A DNA stretch of 64,000 nucleotides from Rubrivivax sp. (GCA_020852865.1 JADYZZ010000091.1:48933-112932), one strand, 5' to 3'; positions 18,924 to 36,719 are shown, numbered from the stretch's first letter. Numbers and translations are program-made. The notes: generated by a model not told the origin, from the sequence alone.

Positions 18924-21564
18924 GGTCGGGCCCGGGCAAGCCGGCCCGCGCAGCGGGCAGTCCCGGCTGCCGCACGACGGGCCGGTCGGGCAGAGCCCGC
19001 GCGACGCCAGCTCGAAGCGGGTGCGCGCCGAACCGTCGCCGCACACCCTGCGCGTGGTCAGTCTGCGCCGCTGGCTGCCGCGCGTGGTGTTCGCGGCCGG
19101 CCTGCTGTCGCTGCTGGTCCTGCTCGGCAAGCTGCACTACGACTACCGGCACGAAGTCAACGAAGCCGCGCAGGCCGAGGCAGCGGCCGAGTTGCGGCGC
19201 ACGGCCTACGACCTGGAGCTTGCGCTGCGCCGCGGCGCGAAGCAGGACCTGCACAGCGAGCTCGCCGAGCTGCGTCTGAATCCGGCCATCATGCAGGCCA
19301 TCCTGCTCGGCGCCGACGGCGTGGTGCTCGCCGCGGCCGAGCCCGGCGCAGCGGGCCGCAGCGTCGACGACCAGGGTCCGGGCTTTCCTCGCGAGGCGGC
19401 GCAGCGCGTGCGCCAGACCGGAACCCCTGAGCTTGCGCAAGCCCCCGATGGCCGCCGGCTCTGGGCGCTCGGCCCGGTCACGCTGCAAGCCGGCAGCGGC
19501 ACGGGGCAAGCCGTGCGACGCGGCACGCTCGTGCTGGCGTACGACCTCGGGCCGCGCATCGCCCACATCTGGGCGCAATTCCGGGAGGAGGCGCTGGTGT
19601 TCGGCGTCACCTCGCTGCTGATCGTCGCCGCACTGTTCTGGCTCGCCCATCACGGCATCGTCCGTCCGGCGGCGATCCTGTCGGCGGCCATGGCGCGCAT
19701 CGAGGCCGGGGACTACACGGCGCTGCCGCAGTTCACGGGCAGCGGCAAGTTCCTGGACATGAGCAAGGCGCTGGCGCGCATGGCCGCCGCCATCCAGGCA
19801 CGCAACGCGGAAGTGGATGAGGGCCAGCGTCGCTTTCGTGAACTGGCCGATGCATCACTCGAAGCCGTCGTCGTGCATCGTCAGGGGCGCATCACCAACG
19901 CCAATGGCGCCGCCGAGCGCCTGTGGAGCGTGCCGGCCGGCGGCTTGCTGGGGCGCGATCTGTTCACCTTGCTCGCTGCGCACGAACGCGCCCGGCTGGC
20001 GCAGCGCATCGGCAGGCGGATCAACGGCATCTGGCAGGTGGACATCGTCGACAGCGCGGGCCAGATCGTGCCCACCGAGGCCAGCGTGCGCCACCTGCAG
20101 CCGGGCCCGGACGGGCTCACGGTCGCCTCGTTGCACGACCTGCGCGAGCGACGCGCCGCGCAGGCCGAGATCAGCCGCCTGACCCGCTTCGATGCGCTCA
20201 CGGGTCTTGCGAGTCGGCACGCACTCCTCGAACGGGTGGCCGAAGAGCTGGCGGTCTGCCGCGCCCATGCACGGCGCGCCTGCCTGGCCACCCTCAACGT
20301 CGTCGCCTTCCAGGCGGTGAACGATTCACTCGGCATGGAAGCCGGCGACGCCGTGCTGAGGCTTCTCGCCAGACGCATGACCACGCAGCAGGAGCGCGGC
20401 GCGACGCTCGCGCGACTCCACAGCGACCATTTCGCACTGCTCAGCCCGGATCTGCCCGACGACCCCGACGCGGCGGCCGTCCACGCAGCACGATGCGTCG
20501 AGCGCCTGCTCGCGTCGATCGCCGAGCCGATCGAGATCCAGGGACATGCGCTGCACCTGCGCGCGACGGCCGGTCTCGTTCTCATTCCGAATGGCGAGCG
20601 CAACGCGACGGGCCTGCTGCGTGCGGCGGAGACGGCGATGCACCAGGCCGACCGCCAGGGACCGGACCAGCTGCATTTCTTCTCGCGCGAACTCCAGGAG
20701 CGCGCAGCGACACGACTGAGGGTGCGCAACGAACTCGCCCGTGCCCTCGAGCGCGGCGACGAACTGGTCCTGCACTACCAGCCGCAGGTCGGCGCGAACG
20801 GACAGCTCCTGGGGCTGGAGGCGCTGGTGCGCTGGCAGCACCCCCGGCGCGGCATGGTGTCGCCGGCGAGCTTCGTCGAGGAGGCCGAGGCGAGCGGCCT
20901 GATCGTGCCGCTCGGCTACTGGGCCCTGGAGCAGGCAACGGCTTGCCTGCGGCGCTGGCAGCACGGCGGCGAAGGGCATCCCTGGGCAACGGGCCTGACG
21001 ATGAGCGTCAACGTCAGCCCGCGCCAGTTCAAGGAGGCCGACTTCACGCGACGCGTCGAGAGCCTGCTTGCGCGCTCGGGCCTGCCCGCAGGCAGCCTCG
21101 AGATCGAGCTCACCGAGGGCCTGCTCGTCGACGATCTGGAAGCGGCTCTGCAGCAGATGGCCGAGCTTCGGCGGCTCGGCGTGCGCCTCGCGCTCGACGA
21201 CTTCGGGACGGGCTTCTCGAGTCTGTCGTACCTGCGGCGCCTGCCGATCGACACGCTGAAGATCGACCGCTCGTTCGTCGTCGACATCGACGCACCGGCC
21301 GGCCCCGAGCAGGGCAAGCGCCCGACGGTGCTGATCGAGGCGATTGTCGCCATGGGTCATCGGCTGGGCTTGCGCGTGCTCGCCGAAGGCGTGGAAACCG
21401 ACGTTCAACTCGCGCACCTGCTGCGCGTGGGCTGCGATGCCTTCCAGGGCTATCGCTTCAGCCGCGCACTCGCGGAACCGCAACTGCACGACTGGGCCCT
21501 CCACCACCGGCTTGCCTCCAACTACTGGGATCGCCTCCACGCGCCGCACGAGCTGCAGGGGTAG
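18904..21564 (+). CDS. Membrane-bound PAS / degenerate GGDEF / EAL phosphodiesterase
   Basis: Predicted cyclic-di-GMP phosphodiesterase of 886 residues. Order: a basic Pro-rich N-terminus, TM helix ([19 protein letters not shown]), a periplasmic region of about 170 residues, TM helix ([20 protein letters not shown]), HAMP-like segment, PAS domain ([19 protein letters not shown]), a GGDEF domain whose active site reads HSDHF instead of GGDEF and is therefore probably inactive as a cyclase, and an intact EAL domain with [41 protein letters not shown] and LAEGVET. The ATG at 18904 overlaps the chemoreceptor gene by 20 bases; a GTG at 19020 is an alternative start. Confidence 0.88.
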   Translation: MAGPPSEVGPGQAGPRSGQSRLPHDGPVGQSPRDASSKRVRAEPSPHTLRVVSLRRWLPRVVFAAGLLSLLVLLGKLHYDYRHEVNEAAQAEAAAELRRTAYDLELALRRGAKQDLHSELAELRLNPAIMQAILLGADGVVLAAAEPGAAGRSVDDQGPGFPREAAQRVRQTGTPELAQAPDGRRLWALGPVTLQAGSGTGQAVRRGTLVLAYDLGPRIAHIWAQFREEALVFGVTSLLIVAALFWLAHHGIVRPAAILSAAMARIEAGDYTALPQFTGSGKFLDMSKALARMAAAIQARNAEVDEGQRRFRELADASLEAVVVHRQGRITNANGAAERLWSVPAGGLLGRDLFTLLAAHERARLAQRIGRRINGIWQVDIVDSAGQIVPTEASVRHLQPGPDGLTVASLHDLRERRAAQAEISRLTRFDALTGLASRHALLERVAEELAVCRAHARRACLATLNVVAFQAVNDSLGMEAGDAVLRLLARRMTTQQERGATLARLHSDHFALLSPDLPDDPDAAAVHAARCVERLLASIAEPIEIQGHALHLRATAGLVLIPNGERNATGLLRAAETAMHQADRQGPDQLHFFSRELQERAATRLRVRNELARALERGDELVLHYQPQVGANGQLLGLEALVRWQHPRRGMVSPASFVEEAEASGLIVPLGYWALEQATACLRRWQHGGEGHPWATGLTMSVNVSPRQFKEADFTRRVESLLARSGLPAGSLEIELTEGLLVDDLEAALQQMAELRRLGVRLALDDFGTGFSSLSYLRRLPIDTLKIDRSFVVDIDAPAGPEQGKRPTVLIEAIVAMGHRLGLRVLAEGVETDVQLAHLLRVGCDAFQGYRFSRALAEPQLHDWALHHRLASNYWDRLHAPHELQG

Positions 21565-21778
21565 TCGCCCGGCATGGGCGTGCGGCACGACGAAGATGCA
21601 CAGGAGCTGACCCGACCGGCGCCCGCACCGCTTGGCGCCGTCGCGCGGGGGAAGCGGCCCCAAGGACCTGCACAGGATCTGGATCCGGGCCGCTCCCGAT
21701 GCGCGGTCGCCACCCAGACACGCTGCCTCCTGCGAACCCTCAATCGGGCGTCCGCGGCCGCCGTCGACACTGCGCGGC

Positions 21779-24403
<2,625 letters not shown>

Positions 24404-24482
24404 GTCGCTTAGGCGCACGACGGCGCGCCGCCCCTGCCTAGAGTGCAGGCATCGGGCCCGTCCGCCGGGCCAGGGATTCCGC

Positions 24483-24905
24483 ATGAACGATCGCAACCTC
24501 GTGCGTGGCCTGTTCCTGCTGGCCATCGCGCTCGGCTTCGGGCTGGGCTCGCTCAACTACAAGATCGGCGACCTGAGCCACGCCGGCCCCGGCCTGTTCC
24601 CGCTGATGGTGAGCGGCCTGCTGGCGCTGATCGCGCTCGCGACGCTCGTGCGCGCGCGCCTCGTGGCGCGGCTGCCCCTCGAGTTCAACCCGCGCAACAT
24701 CGGGCTGCTGCTGCTCGCGCTGGCCGGCTTCGCGTTCGTCTCGCACTGGGTCAACATGACCGCGGGCATCGTCTTCATGGTCTTCACGGCCGGCCTGGCC
24801 GCGTCGAGCTACTCGTGGAAGCGCAATGCGCTGGTGGCGGCGGGCCTGCTCGTCGTCGCCTTCGGCTTCCAGAAGCTGCTCGGACTCAACCTGCCTCTGC
24901 TCTGA
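24483..24905 (+). CDS. Tripartite tricarboxylate transporter TctB-family small membrane subunit
   Basis: A 140-residue protein with four predicted membrane helices (for example LFLLAIALGFGLGSL, GLFPLMVSGLLALIALATL, IGLLLLALAGFAFVSHWV, AAGLLVVAFGFQKLLG) and the FPLMVSGLL segment typical of TctB. In TTT systems TctB and TctA form the membrane part that takes up carboxylates delivered by a periplasmic TctC/Bug receptor. It is followed after 5 bases by tctA. No receptor gene is in this cluster; one lies alone at 38969. Confidence 0.88.
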   Translation: MNDRNLVRGLFLLAIALGFGLGSLNYKIGDLSHAGPGLFPLMVSGLLALIALATLVRARLVARLPLEFNPRNIGLLLLALAGFAFVSHWVNMTAGIVFMVFTAGLAASSYSWKRNALVAAGLLVVAFGFQKLLGLNLPLL

Positions 24906-24910
24906 ACCCG

Positions 24911-26428
24911 ATGGAAGTCCTGCACAACCTTGCCTTCGGCTTCGAGCACGCGCTCACGCTGCACAACCTGATGTACTGCGCCATCGGCTGCGTCGTCGGC
25001 ACGATGGTCGGCCTGCTGCCCGGGCTCGGGCCGCTGGCGACGATCAGCCTGCTGCTTCCGCTCACCTACTCGATCCCGACCGGCGGCGCGCTCATCATGC
25101 TGGCCGGCATCTACTACGGCGCGCAATACGGCGACAGCGTGAGCGCGATCACGATGAAGATCCCGCACGCCAGCAGCATCGTCGCCTGCATCGACGGCTA
25201 CCAGCTCACGCTCGAGGGCCGCACCGGGCTGGCGCTGTTCACGGCCGGCATCTCGAGCTTCATCGGCGGCACGGTGGCGATCGTCGTGCTGGCCTGGCTG
25301 GCGCCCGCGCTGGGCGAGGTGGCTTTCTTGTTCGGCCCGGCCGACTATTGCGCGCTGATGCTGGTGGGCTTCGTCTGCGTGAGCTTCGTCACCACCGGCA
25401 GCCTGCTCAACGGCCGGGCGATGTGTGCGGTGGGCGTGCTGCTCGGGCAGATCGGCACCGACGTCAACAGCGGCGTGCAGCGCTTCACCTTCGACATCCC
25501 GACGCTCACCGACGGCGTCGGCCTGGTGAGCGTGGCGCTGGGCTGCTTCGGCATCGCCGAGATCACGCGCAACCTCGACGCGCACGAGGAGCGCTCGCCC
25601 TTCAACGGCAAGATCCACCTGATGCCGAGCTGGGCCGAGTTTAAGCGCATCATCCCGAGCGCGCTGCGCGGCAGCGCCGTCGGCTCCTTCCTCGGCATCC
25701 TGCCCGGCGGCGGGCCGGTGATCGCGCAGTTCGCGGCCTACGCGATCGACAAGAAGGTGAGCAAGTTCAAGCACGAGATCGGCCACGGCGCGATCGAGGG
25801 CGTGGCCGGCCAGGCTGCCGCCGACGAGGCCGCCGCGCGCACCAGCTTCATCCCGCTGATGAGCATCGGCATCCCCGAGAACGCCGTGATGGCGCTGATG
25901 ATGGCGGCCTTCATCATCAAGGGCATCCAGCCCGGGCCCAACATGATCGCCGGCCACCCCGACCTGTTCTGGGGCCTGGTGGCCAGCATGTGGGTGGGCA
26001 ACGTCTTCCTCGTCATCCTCAACGTGCCGCTGGTGCGCTACTGGCTCTCGCTGTTCAAGATCCCCTACGCGGTGCTGTTCCCGGCGATCCTGTTCTTCTG
26101 CTGCATCGGCACCTACAGCATCAACAACAACCTCGACGACGTCTTCACGACCGCCGTCTTCGGCCTCGCCGGCTACCTGTTCATGCGCCTGGACCTGGAC
26201 GCCGCGCCGCTCATGCTCGGCTTCATCCTCGGCCCGATGCTCGAAGAGAACTTCCGGCGCGCGATGCTGCTGTCGCGCGGCCACTTCGGGGCCTTCGTAA
26301 CGCGGCCGATCAGCGGCACGCTGCTCGCACTGATCGCGCTCGTCGTCGTCTGGCAGACGACGGTATTCGTGCTCAGGCTGCGCGAAACCCGCGCGCGCGC
26401 GCCGATCGCGCAGACGCCCGCCGCCTAG
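24911..26428 (+). CDS. Tripartite tricarboxylate transporter TctA-family large permease
   Basis: Main permease of a TTT carboxylate uptake system: 505 residues, about 11-12 membrane helices. Family landmarks are GTMVGLLPGLGPLATISLLLP split here as GLLPGLGPLATI near residue 37, YYGAQYGDSVSAI, LGILPGGGPVIAQFAAYA and the PLMSIGIPENAVMALMMAAF block. Substrate (citrate, tartrate, phthalate or other) is not readable. Convergent with a TctE-like kinase gene 36 bases away, and the stop codon TAG lies inside a copy of the dispersed 16-base element. Confidence 0.94.
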   Translation: MEVLHNLAFGFEHALTLHNLMYCAIGCVVGTMVGLLPGLGPLATISLLLPLTYSIPTGGALIMLAGIYYGAQYGDSVSAITMKIPHASSIVACIDGYQLTLEGRTGLALFTAGISSFIGGTVAIVVLAWLAPALGEVAFLFGPADYCALMLVGFVCVSFVTTGSLLNGRAMCAVGVLLGQIGTDVNSGVQRFTFDIPTLTDGVGLVSVALGCFGIAEITRNLDAHEERSPFNGKIHLMPSWAEFKRIIPSALRGSAVGSFLGILPGGGPVIAQFAAYAIDKKVSKFKHEIGHGAIEGVAGQAAADEAAARTSFIPLMSIGIPENAVMALMMAAFIIKGIQPGPNMIAGHPDLFWGLVASMWVGNVFLVILNVPLVRYWLSLFKIPYAVLFPAILFFCCIGTYSINNNLDDVFTTAVFGLAGYLFMRLDLDAAPLMLGFILGPMLEENFRRAMLLSRGHFGAFVTRPISGTLLALIALVVVWQTTVFVLRLRETRARAPIAQTPAA

Positions 26429-26440
26429 GGGCGTGGGCGG
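26425..26440 (+). repeat. Dispersed 16-bp element, copy 4 (one mismatch)
   Basis: CTAGGGGCGTGGGCGG; its TAG is the stop codon of the TctA gene. Lies in the short convergent gap before the sensor kinase gene. Confidence 0.65.
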
Positions 26441-26464
26441 CTCATGGCCGCGGTGCGGCGCGCT

Positions 26465-27859
26465 TCAGTGCGGCGGCGCGGCGGGCAGGCGCAGCGTCGC
26501 GCGCAACCCGCGCCCGCCGGCGCCGGCGGTCAGCGTCGCCGTGCCGTGGTGCAGCCGCGCGACGTCGGCGACGATCGCCAGGCCCAGGCCGCTGCCGCTG
26601 CCCAGCGCATCGCGCCCGCGCCGGAAACGCTGCCACAGCCGCTCGAGCTCGTCGGGCGCAACGCCGCGGCCGTCGTCCTCGACTTCGAGTTCGGCACAGC
26701 CGGCATGCACGCGCGTACGCACCGTGACCGCGGCGCCGCCGCCCGCATGCTGCACGGCGTTGTCGACCAGACTGCCGGCCGCCTCCTCGAGCAGCAGCGC
26801 ATCGCCCATGACCCAGGCCGGCCCGAGCTCGAAGCCGAGATCCTGGCCGGCCGCGAGCGAGGGCCCCAGCCAGCGCTCGGCCGCGGCCGCCACCAGCCGC
26901 GCCAGATCGACGCGCTGCGCCGCCAGCGTCGGGTCGAGCGCGGCGCTTTCGCTGCGCGCCAGCGCCAGCAGCTGCTGCGCCAGCCGCGCGGCACGCTCGG
27001 CCGCCGCGTGCAGGCGCTCGAGCATCGGCTGCAGCGCCGGCGGATGCGGCGTCGCGAGCGCCTGCGCGGCCTCGACGCGCATCACCGCCAGCGGCGTGCG
27101 CAACTGGTGCGCGGCGTCGGCCACGAAGGTGCGCTGTGCGGCCGCCGCCGCCTGCAGCCGACCGAGCAGACCGTTGAGCGCATCGGCCAGGCTGCCCACT
27201 TCGCGCGGCACGTCGCGCGTGTCGATCGGCACCAGCCGCTCGGGCGTGAGCGATTCGACCTCGGCCGCGGCGCGCCGCAGCGGCCGCATCGCGTGCCCGA
27301 CGGCCAGCATCGCCAGCGCGACCAGCGGCAGCGCCAGCACCGCCGCGCCCACCAGCGCCGCCAGCAGCGCCGCGCGCTCGGCCTCGCGCCGCTTGGTCAG
27401 GGTCTCGGCGACCGCAATCGTGCACACCCGCGCGCCGCCGCAGGGCACGCCGTGCAGCGCCAGCCGCACCGGCTTGCCTTCGAAGGTGGCGGCCAGGAAG
27501 CGCCATTCCCCGGCCGGCACCGCGGGCGTGTCGGCCAACAGCGGCGGCGGGCCGGCGAGAACGCGGCGCTCGCCGTCGGCCACGGCGAACACGATCTCGT
27601 CGACGACGTCGGCGCGCAGCGCGCGCGCGGTCTGCTCGGCCAGCGGCAGCGTCGCGCGCCCGTCTTCGACCTCTAGGATCTGCGCCAGCGCGATCGTGGT
27701 GTCGACGAGGGCGCGGTCCAGCGACTGCAGCGCGGTGCCCAGCGCGAGCCGGTAGATCAGCAGCGCGGCCAGCGGCACCAGCGCCGCGAGCGGCAGCAGC
27801 AGCCACACGAGCAGCGTGCGCCGCAGGCTCGGCTGCGCCGCGGCGACGCGCGCGCTCAT
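26465..27859 (-). CDS. TctE-like sensor histidine kinase
   Basis: Membrane sensor kinase of 464 residues. TM1 is about residues 15-35 (LLVWLLLPLAALVPLAALLIY), then an approximately 130-residue periplasmic domain of the TctE/2CSK type ending AVAETLTKRREAERAA, TM2 (ALVGAAVLALPLVALAMLAV), HAMP, H-box FVADAAHQLRTPLAVMR with the phospho-His, N-box SLVDNAVQHAG and G-boxes DDGRGV and GSGLGLAIV. In Salmonella TctDE controls the tctCBA transporter; here the kinase converges on TctBA, which supports that role. It overlaps the regulator gene by 4 bases (ATGA). Confidence 0.92.
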   Translation of the reverse strand: MSARVAAAQPSLRRTLLVWLLLPLAALVPLAALLIYRLALGTALQSLDRALVDTTIALAQILEVEDGRATLPLAEQTARALRADVVDEIVFAVADGERRVLAGPPPLLADTPAVPAGEWRFLAATFEGKPVRLALHGVPCGGARVCTIAVAETLTKRREAERAALLAALVGAAVLALPLVALAMLAVGHAMRPLRRAAAEVESLTPERLVPIDTRDVPREVGSLADALNGLLGRLQAAAAAQRTFVADAAHQLRTPLAVMRVEAAQALATPHPPALQPMLERLHAAAERAARLAQQLLALARSESAALDPTLAAQRVDLARLVAAAAERWLGPSLAAGQDLGFELGPAWVMGDALLLEEAAGSLVDNAVQHAGGGAAVTVRTRVHAGCAELEVEDDGRGVAPDELERLWQRFRRGRDALGSGSGLGLAIVADVARLHHGTATLTAGAGGRGLRATLRLPAAPPH

Positions 27860-28528
27860 TCCGGCGCCGCCGGCTCGAGCAGGTAGCCGAAGCCGCGCAC
27901 GGTGCGCAGGCGCACGCCGGCCGGCTCGATCTTGGCGCGCAGCCGCGACATCAGCAGTTCGAGCGCGTTGTTCGACGTGCTGGCGTCCCAGCCCGGGACG
28001 AGCGCCGCGAGCTGCTCGCGCGGCACGATCTGGCCGGTGCGCAGCATCAGGTACTGCAGCACGACGCACTCGCGCGCCGAGAGCGCGACGGCGCGCTCGC
28101 CGACCCAGGCGCGGCGCGCCGCCGCGTCGTAGCGCAGCGCGGCCAGGATGAGCTGCTCGCTGCGGCGCATGTCGTGGCGGCGCACGAGGGCGCGCAGCCG
28201 CGCCACCAGCTCGCTCAGCGCGAAGGGCTTGACGAGGTAGTCGTCGGCGCCGCTCTCGAGGCCGACGACGCGCGCGTCGATGCCGTCGCGCGCGCTCAGC
28301 ATCAACACCGGCAGATGCGAGCCCTGCGCGCGCACGCGGCGCAGCGTCTCGAGGCCGTCGATGCCGGGCAGCCCGATGTCGAGCACGAGCGCGTCGTACG
28401 CGTCCTGCCGCAGCGAGGCGCACACCGGTTCGCCGCGCGCACTGACGTCGGCGCGCCAGCCGCGCGCGCATGGCCTGGGCGATCGACTCGGCCAGCGGCA
28501 CGTCGTCTTCGACGAGAAGGATGTGCAT
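27856..28528 (-). pseudogene. TctD-like OmpR-family response regulator, frameshifted
   Basis: The reading frame starts at the ATG at 28528 (MHILLVEDDVPLAESIAQAM) and continues as a receiver domain only after a frame change: the phospho-Asp part QDAYDALVLDIGLPGIDG, the switch lysine DDYLVKPFALSELVARL and the winged helix (VLQYLMLRTGQIV, TSNNALELLMSRLR, VRGFGYLLEP) lie in another frame ending at 27856. The break falls in a CG-dinucleotide run at 28461-28469; adding one CG unit would restore a continuous protein of about 224 residues with the Asp at position 51, as in PmrA/TctD. It is either a genuine inactivating slip or a sequencing error. The rest is intact, so the loss looks recent. Confidence 0.8.
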
Positions 28529-28611
28529 GGAAGGCTGTGCGTCTGGCTGCGGGCGGCTGCGCGGCGCGCCGGTCGGCGGCATCGCCGCGACGCGCCGACG
28601 CGCGAGCGGCC

Positions 28612-29487
28612 TCAGCCGCGATCTTGCCGCAACAGCACGAAGCCCGCGCCGAGCAGCAGCGCGATGCCGGCCCAGGCCAGCGCGTTGGGCAGGTCGCCCC
28701 AGACCAGCCAGCCCGTCGCCACCGCCATCAGCAGGCCGCTGTAGCGCAGCGGCGCCACCACCGCCGGCTCGGCCGCGCGCGTGGCGGCGACGAAGAGCTG
28801 GTAGCCGGCGGCCAGGAAGGCCGCGGCGGCCACGAGCAGCGCGAGCGCCGCGGCGTCCAGCGGCTGCCATCGGCCCGTGAGCGCCACCAGTCCGGCAAGC
28901 AGCGTCACCGCCACCGCGGTGGCGAGGGTGACGCCGAGCGAGGGCACGTCGCGCGGCACGCGCAGCGTGACGAGGTCGCGCAACGCCTGCATCAGCGTCG
29001 CCAGCAGGCACAGCCAGGCGTAGGCGTTGAAGCCCTCGGCGCGCGGCTGGATCACCAGCAGCACGCCGGCGAAGCCGGCGCCCACCGCGAACCAGCGCGG
29101 CGCGTCGACGCGGGCTTTCAGCCACAGCACGGCCAGCACGGTGATGAACAGCGGCGCGGCCATGCCGATGGCGGTGGCGTTGCCCAGCGGCAGGTGGGCG
29201 AGCGAGACGATGTAGAGCAGTGTGCCCAGCGCATCGAGCGCGGCGCGCACCAGCACCCAGCGGCTGCCCAGCCGGCGCGGCGCCAGCCGCAGCGCGCCGG
29301 CGCGCGCGGCCAGCAGCACGAAACCGATGGCGAACAGCCCGCGCACGAAGATGAGCTGCGGCACCGGCAGCGACTGGCTCGTGTACTTCACCAGCGTGTC
29401 GTTGACGACCAGGCAGCCCATCGCCGCCAGCATCAGGCGGATGCCGCGCCGGTTGGCCTGGCGCTGCGCCAGGGCGGCCGGCCTCAC
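28612..29487 (-). CDS. EamA/DMT family permease
   Basis: Inner-membrane protein of about 291 residues with ten predicted helices in two EamA repeats; for example LLMAVATGWLVWGDLPNAL and ALAWAGIALLLGAGFVLL at the end of the second. The family exports or imports small metabolites, and the substrate is not readable. The GTG at 29487 is preferred: its GTGA overlaps the stop codon of the upstream M20 peptidase, the typical coupled geometry, and it adds the basic cytoplasmic stretch seen in relatives before the first helix. The ATG at 29433 is the alternative. Confidence 0.85.
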   Translation of the reverse strand: MRPAALAQRQANRRGIRLMLAAMGCLVVNDTLVKYTSQSLPVPQLIFVRGLFAIGFVLLAARAGALRLAPRRLGSRWVLVRAALDALGTLLYIVSLAHLPLGNATAIGMAAPLFITVLAVLWLKARVDAPRWFAVGAGFAGVLLVIQPRAEGFNAYAWLCLLATLMQALRDLVTLRVPRDVPSLGVTLATAVAVTLLAGLVALTGRWQPLDAAALALLVAAAAFLAAGYQLFVAATRAAEPAVVAPLRYSGLLMAVATGWLVWGDLPNALAWAGIALLLGAGFVLLRQDRG

Positions 29488-30623
29488 AGGCCGCACCAGT
29501 CGCACACGATGTCGCGCAGGATCTCCACGCCTTGCTCGACGCGCCAGCGCAGGCAGTACTCGTCGACCACATGCGCCAGTTCGGGCTCGCCGGGGCCCAG
29601 CACCACGGTGGGCGGCGCGCCGGCCGCGCCGGCGTAGCCGCGGCGCAGCGAGCCCGCGTCGGTGTAGGCGGTGAGCGTCTGCACCGGCGGGTGCTCGCCG
29701 AGCACGCGCGCACTCAGCGCGAACACGCGCTGCACCCAGGCCAGATCGGGCTCGGTCCAGACCGGGGGCATGTCGTTGACCAGGCGCAGCTCGACCTCCG
29801 GGCCGAGCGTGCGCGCGAGGTCGGCGCGCAGCGCCTCGTGGTCCAGGCCGGGCACGGTGCGGATGTCGACGCCCAGCGTGCAGCGGTCGGGCACCGAGTT
29901 GATGTTCTGGCCGCCCTCGATGGTGCCGATGTTGAGCGTCGGCAGGCCCATCACCGGATGGGGGCGGCAGCAAAAGCCGTAGCGGCGCAGCCGCCCGACG
30001 GCGTCGGCCGCCTTGTGGATCGCGTTGTCGCCCAGTTCCGGACGCGACGCATGCGCCGCGACGCCCCGCGTGACGGCGTGGAACTTGAAGATGCCCTTGT
30101 GGCCGACATAGGGCCGGTTGGCGGTGGGCTCGGCGATGACGATGGCGCCGGCGCGCCCGAGCGCGTCGGGCGTGCGCGCGAGGAAGGCCGAGCCCATGCA
30201 GCCTTGCTCCTCGCCGGCGGTGAGCACGATCTCGAGGCCGGCCGTGGCGTGCAGCCGCGGCGCCAGCTCGAGCACGACCGCGACGATCGCCGCCACGCCG
30301 GCCTTCATGTCCGAGCTGCCGCGCCCGTACAGGCGCTCGCCGTCGATCTCGCCGGCAAGCGGGTCATGCGTCCACGGCAGCGTGCCCAGCGGCACCGTGT
30401 CGAGGTGTCCGCTCAGGCACAGCGGCAGTGCATCCGAGCGCCCGCCGATGCGCGCCACGACGCAGGTGCGCGCGGTGTCGAACTCGAGATAGCGCACCGC
30501 GCAGCCGGCCGCTTCGAGCAGCGCGCCGACATGGTGCGCGCATTCGCGCTCGCGTCCCGGCGGGTTGATGCTGTCCAGGCGCAGCAGCGCCTGCGTGAGC
30601 GCGATGACGTCGGGCGCGGCCAT
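29484..30623 (-). CDS. M20 family metallopeptidase (ArgE/DapE-like deacylase)
   Basis: Cytoplasmic zinc amidohydrolase of 379 residues. Zinc-ligand motifs are LSGHLDTVPLG (His and the following Asp), GRGSSDMKAGVAAIV (bridging Asp) and TAGEEQGCMGS (catalytic and binding Glu), with the dimerisation domain starting near NRPYVGHKGIFKFHAVTRG. It belongs to the acetylornithine deacetylase/succinyl-diaminopimelate desuccinylase group; the exact substrate is uncertain. The ATG at 30623 follows the palindromic repeat that separates it from rbsK. Translationally coupled to the DMT permease downstream, suggesting hydrolysis and transport of the same acylated amino acid (inference). Confidence 0.9.
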   Translation of the reverse strand: MAAPDVIALTQALLRLDSINPPGRERECAHHVGALLEAAGCAVRYLEFDTARTCVVARIGGRSDALPLCLSGHLDTVPLGTLPWTHDPLAGEIDGERLYGRGSSDMKAGVAAIVAVVLELAPRLHATAGLEIVLTAGEEQGCMGSAFLARTPDALGRAGAIVIAEPTANRPYVGHKGIFKFHAVTRGVAAHASRPELGDNAIHKAADAVGRLRRYGFCCRPHPVMGLPTLNIGTIEGGQNINSVPDRCTLGVDIRTVPGLDHEALRADLARTLGPEVELRLVNDMPPVWTEPDLAWVQRVFALSARVLGEHPPVQTLTAYTDAGSLRRGYAGAAGAPPTVVLGPGEPELAHVVDEYCLRWRVEQGVEILRDIVCDWCGL

Positions 30624-30638
30624 GGTGCAGCGGGGTCA

Positions 30639-30688
30639 GAGCCTGTGAAGACAGGAATCAAGCCTGCGATTCATGTCTTTACAGGCTC
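30639..30688. repeat. Palindromic dispersed repeat, copy B
   Basis: Fifty bases: arm 30639-30659 pairs with arm 30668-30688 over 21 positions with two mismatches, around an 8-base loop. Arms begin GAGCCTGTGAAGACA and end TGTCTTTACAGGCTC. The right edge forms the TGA stop codon of rbsK (30687-30689), exactly as copy A does for parE. A strong RNA hairpin between rbsK and the peptidase gene is expected. Confidence 0.82.
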
Positions 30689-31537
30689 AGTCAGCCAGCA
30701 CCGCATCGAGCTGCGCGCGCCCGGGCATGCCGGCGCGCGCGCCGCGCTGCGTGCAGGCCAGGGCGGCGGCGGCACTCGCCTCGTCGAGCGCACGGCCCGG
30801 ATCACGGCCGGCGGCCAGCGCGGCGGCCAGCGCGCCGGCGAAGGTGTCGCCGGCACCGGTGGTATCGACCACCTGCACCGCACGCGCGGGGCGCTCGAGC
30901 AGGCCCTCGCGCCGCCAGGCGCGGCAGCCGCGCGCGCCCAGCGTCGTCACCACGATCGGCGCGCCGAGCGCGGCGGCGTCGCCGCCGAGCAAGACCAGCT
31001 CGCCCTCGTTGACGAGCAGCAGATCGACGGCGCCCAGCAGCGCGCGCGCCCGGGTGTCGGCCGGCGCCGCGTTGAGCAGCACGCGCACGCCGGCGGCGCG
31101 CGCCGCCTGGGCCCAGGCCAGGTTGGTGGCCAGCGGAATCTCGAGCTGCAGCAGCAGCCAGCTTGCGCCGGCCAGCGCGCCGGCCGGCGGCAGCGGTGCG
31201 GCCTGGTTCGCGCCGGGCAGCACGGTGATCGCGTTCTCGCCGGCGGCCGACACGGTGATGAGCGCGTGGCCGCTCGGCGCAGCGACGCGCTGCACGCCGG
31301 CGACATCGATGCCTTCGGCGGCGAGGCCGGCGAGCAGTTCGTCGCCGGCGGCGTCGCGGCCGACGGCACCGAAGAAGTGCACGGCCGCACCCAGGCGTGC
31401 GGCGGCCACGGCCTGGTTGCCGCCCTTGCCGCCCTGGCTGCGCTCGAGCACGCTGCCGAGCACGGTCTCACCGGCCTGGGGGATGCGCGGCGCGTGCCCG
31501 ACGAGGTCGAGGTTGAGCGAACCGGCAACGACGATCT

Positions 31538-31541
<4 letters not shown>
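30687..31541 (-). CDS. rbsK: Ribokinase (PfkB family)
   Basis: Phosphorylates ribose (or a similar sugar) to ribose-5-phosphate. The 284 residues carry the PfkB signatures: [20 protein letters not shown] at the N-terminus, [17 protein letters not shown] (ribokinase type) and the ATP-site/anion-hole [18 protein letters not shown] with catalytic Asp. ATG at 31541 starts [10 protein letters not shown] and overlaps the UPF0149 stop codon by 4 bases, so it is the last gene of the alaS chain. No ribose transporter is nearby. Confidence 0.92.

Positions 31542-36705
<5,164 letters not shown>

Positions 36706-36719
<14 letters not shown>

Noticed and set aside
26465..29713. An apparent 1082-residue fusion of a permease region, regulator start and histidine kinase
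   Set aside because: Only the kinase part (from 27859) and the first 20 or so regulator residues are real in this frame; the rest is out of frame with known domains. The frameshift in the regulator creates the illusion.
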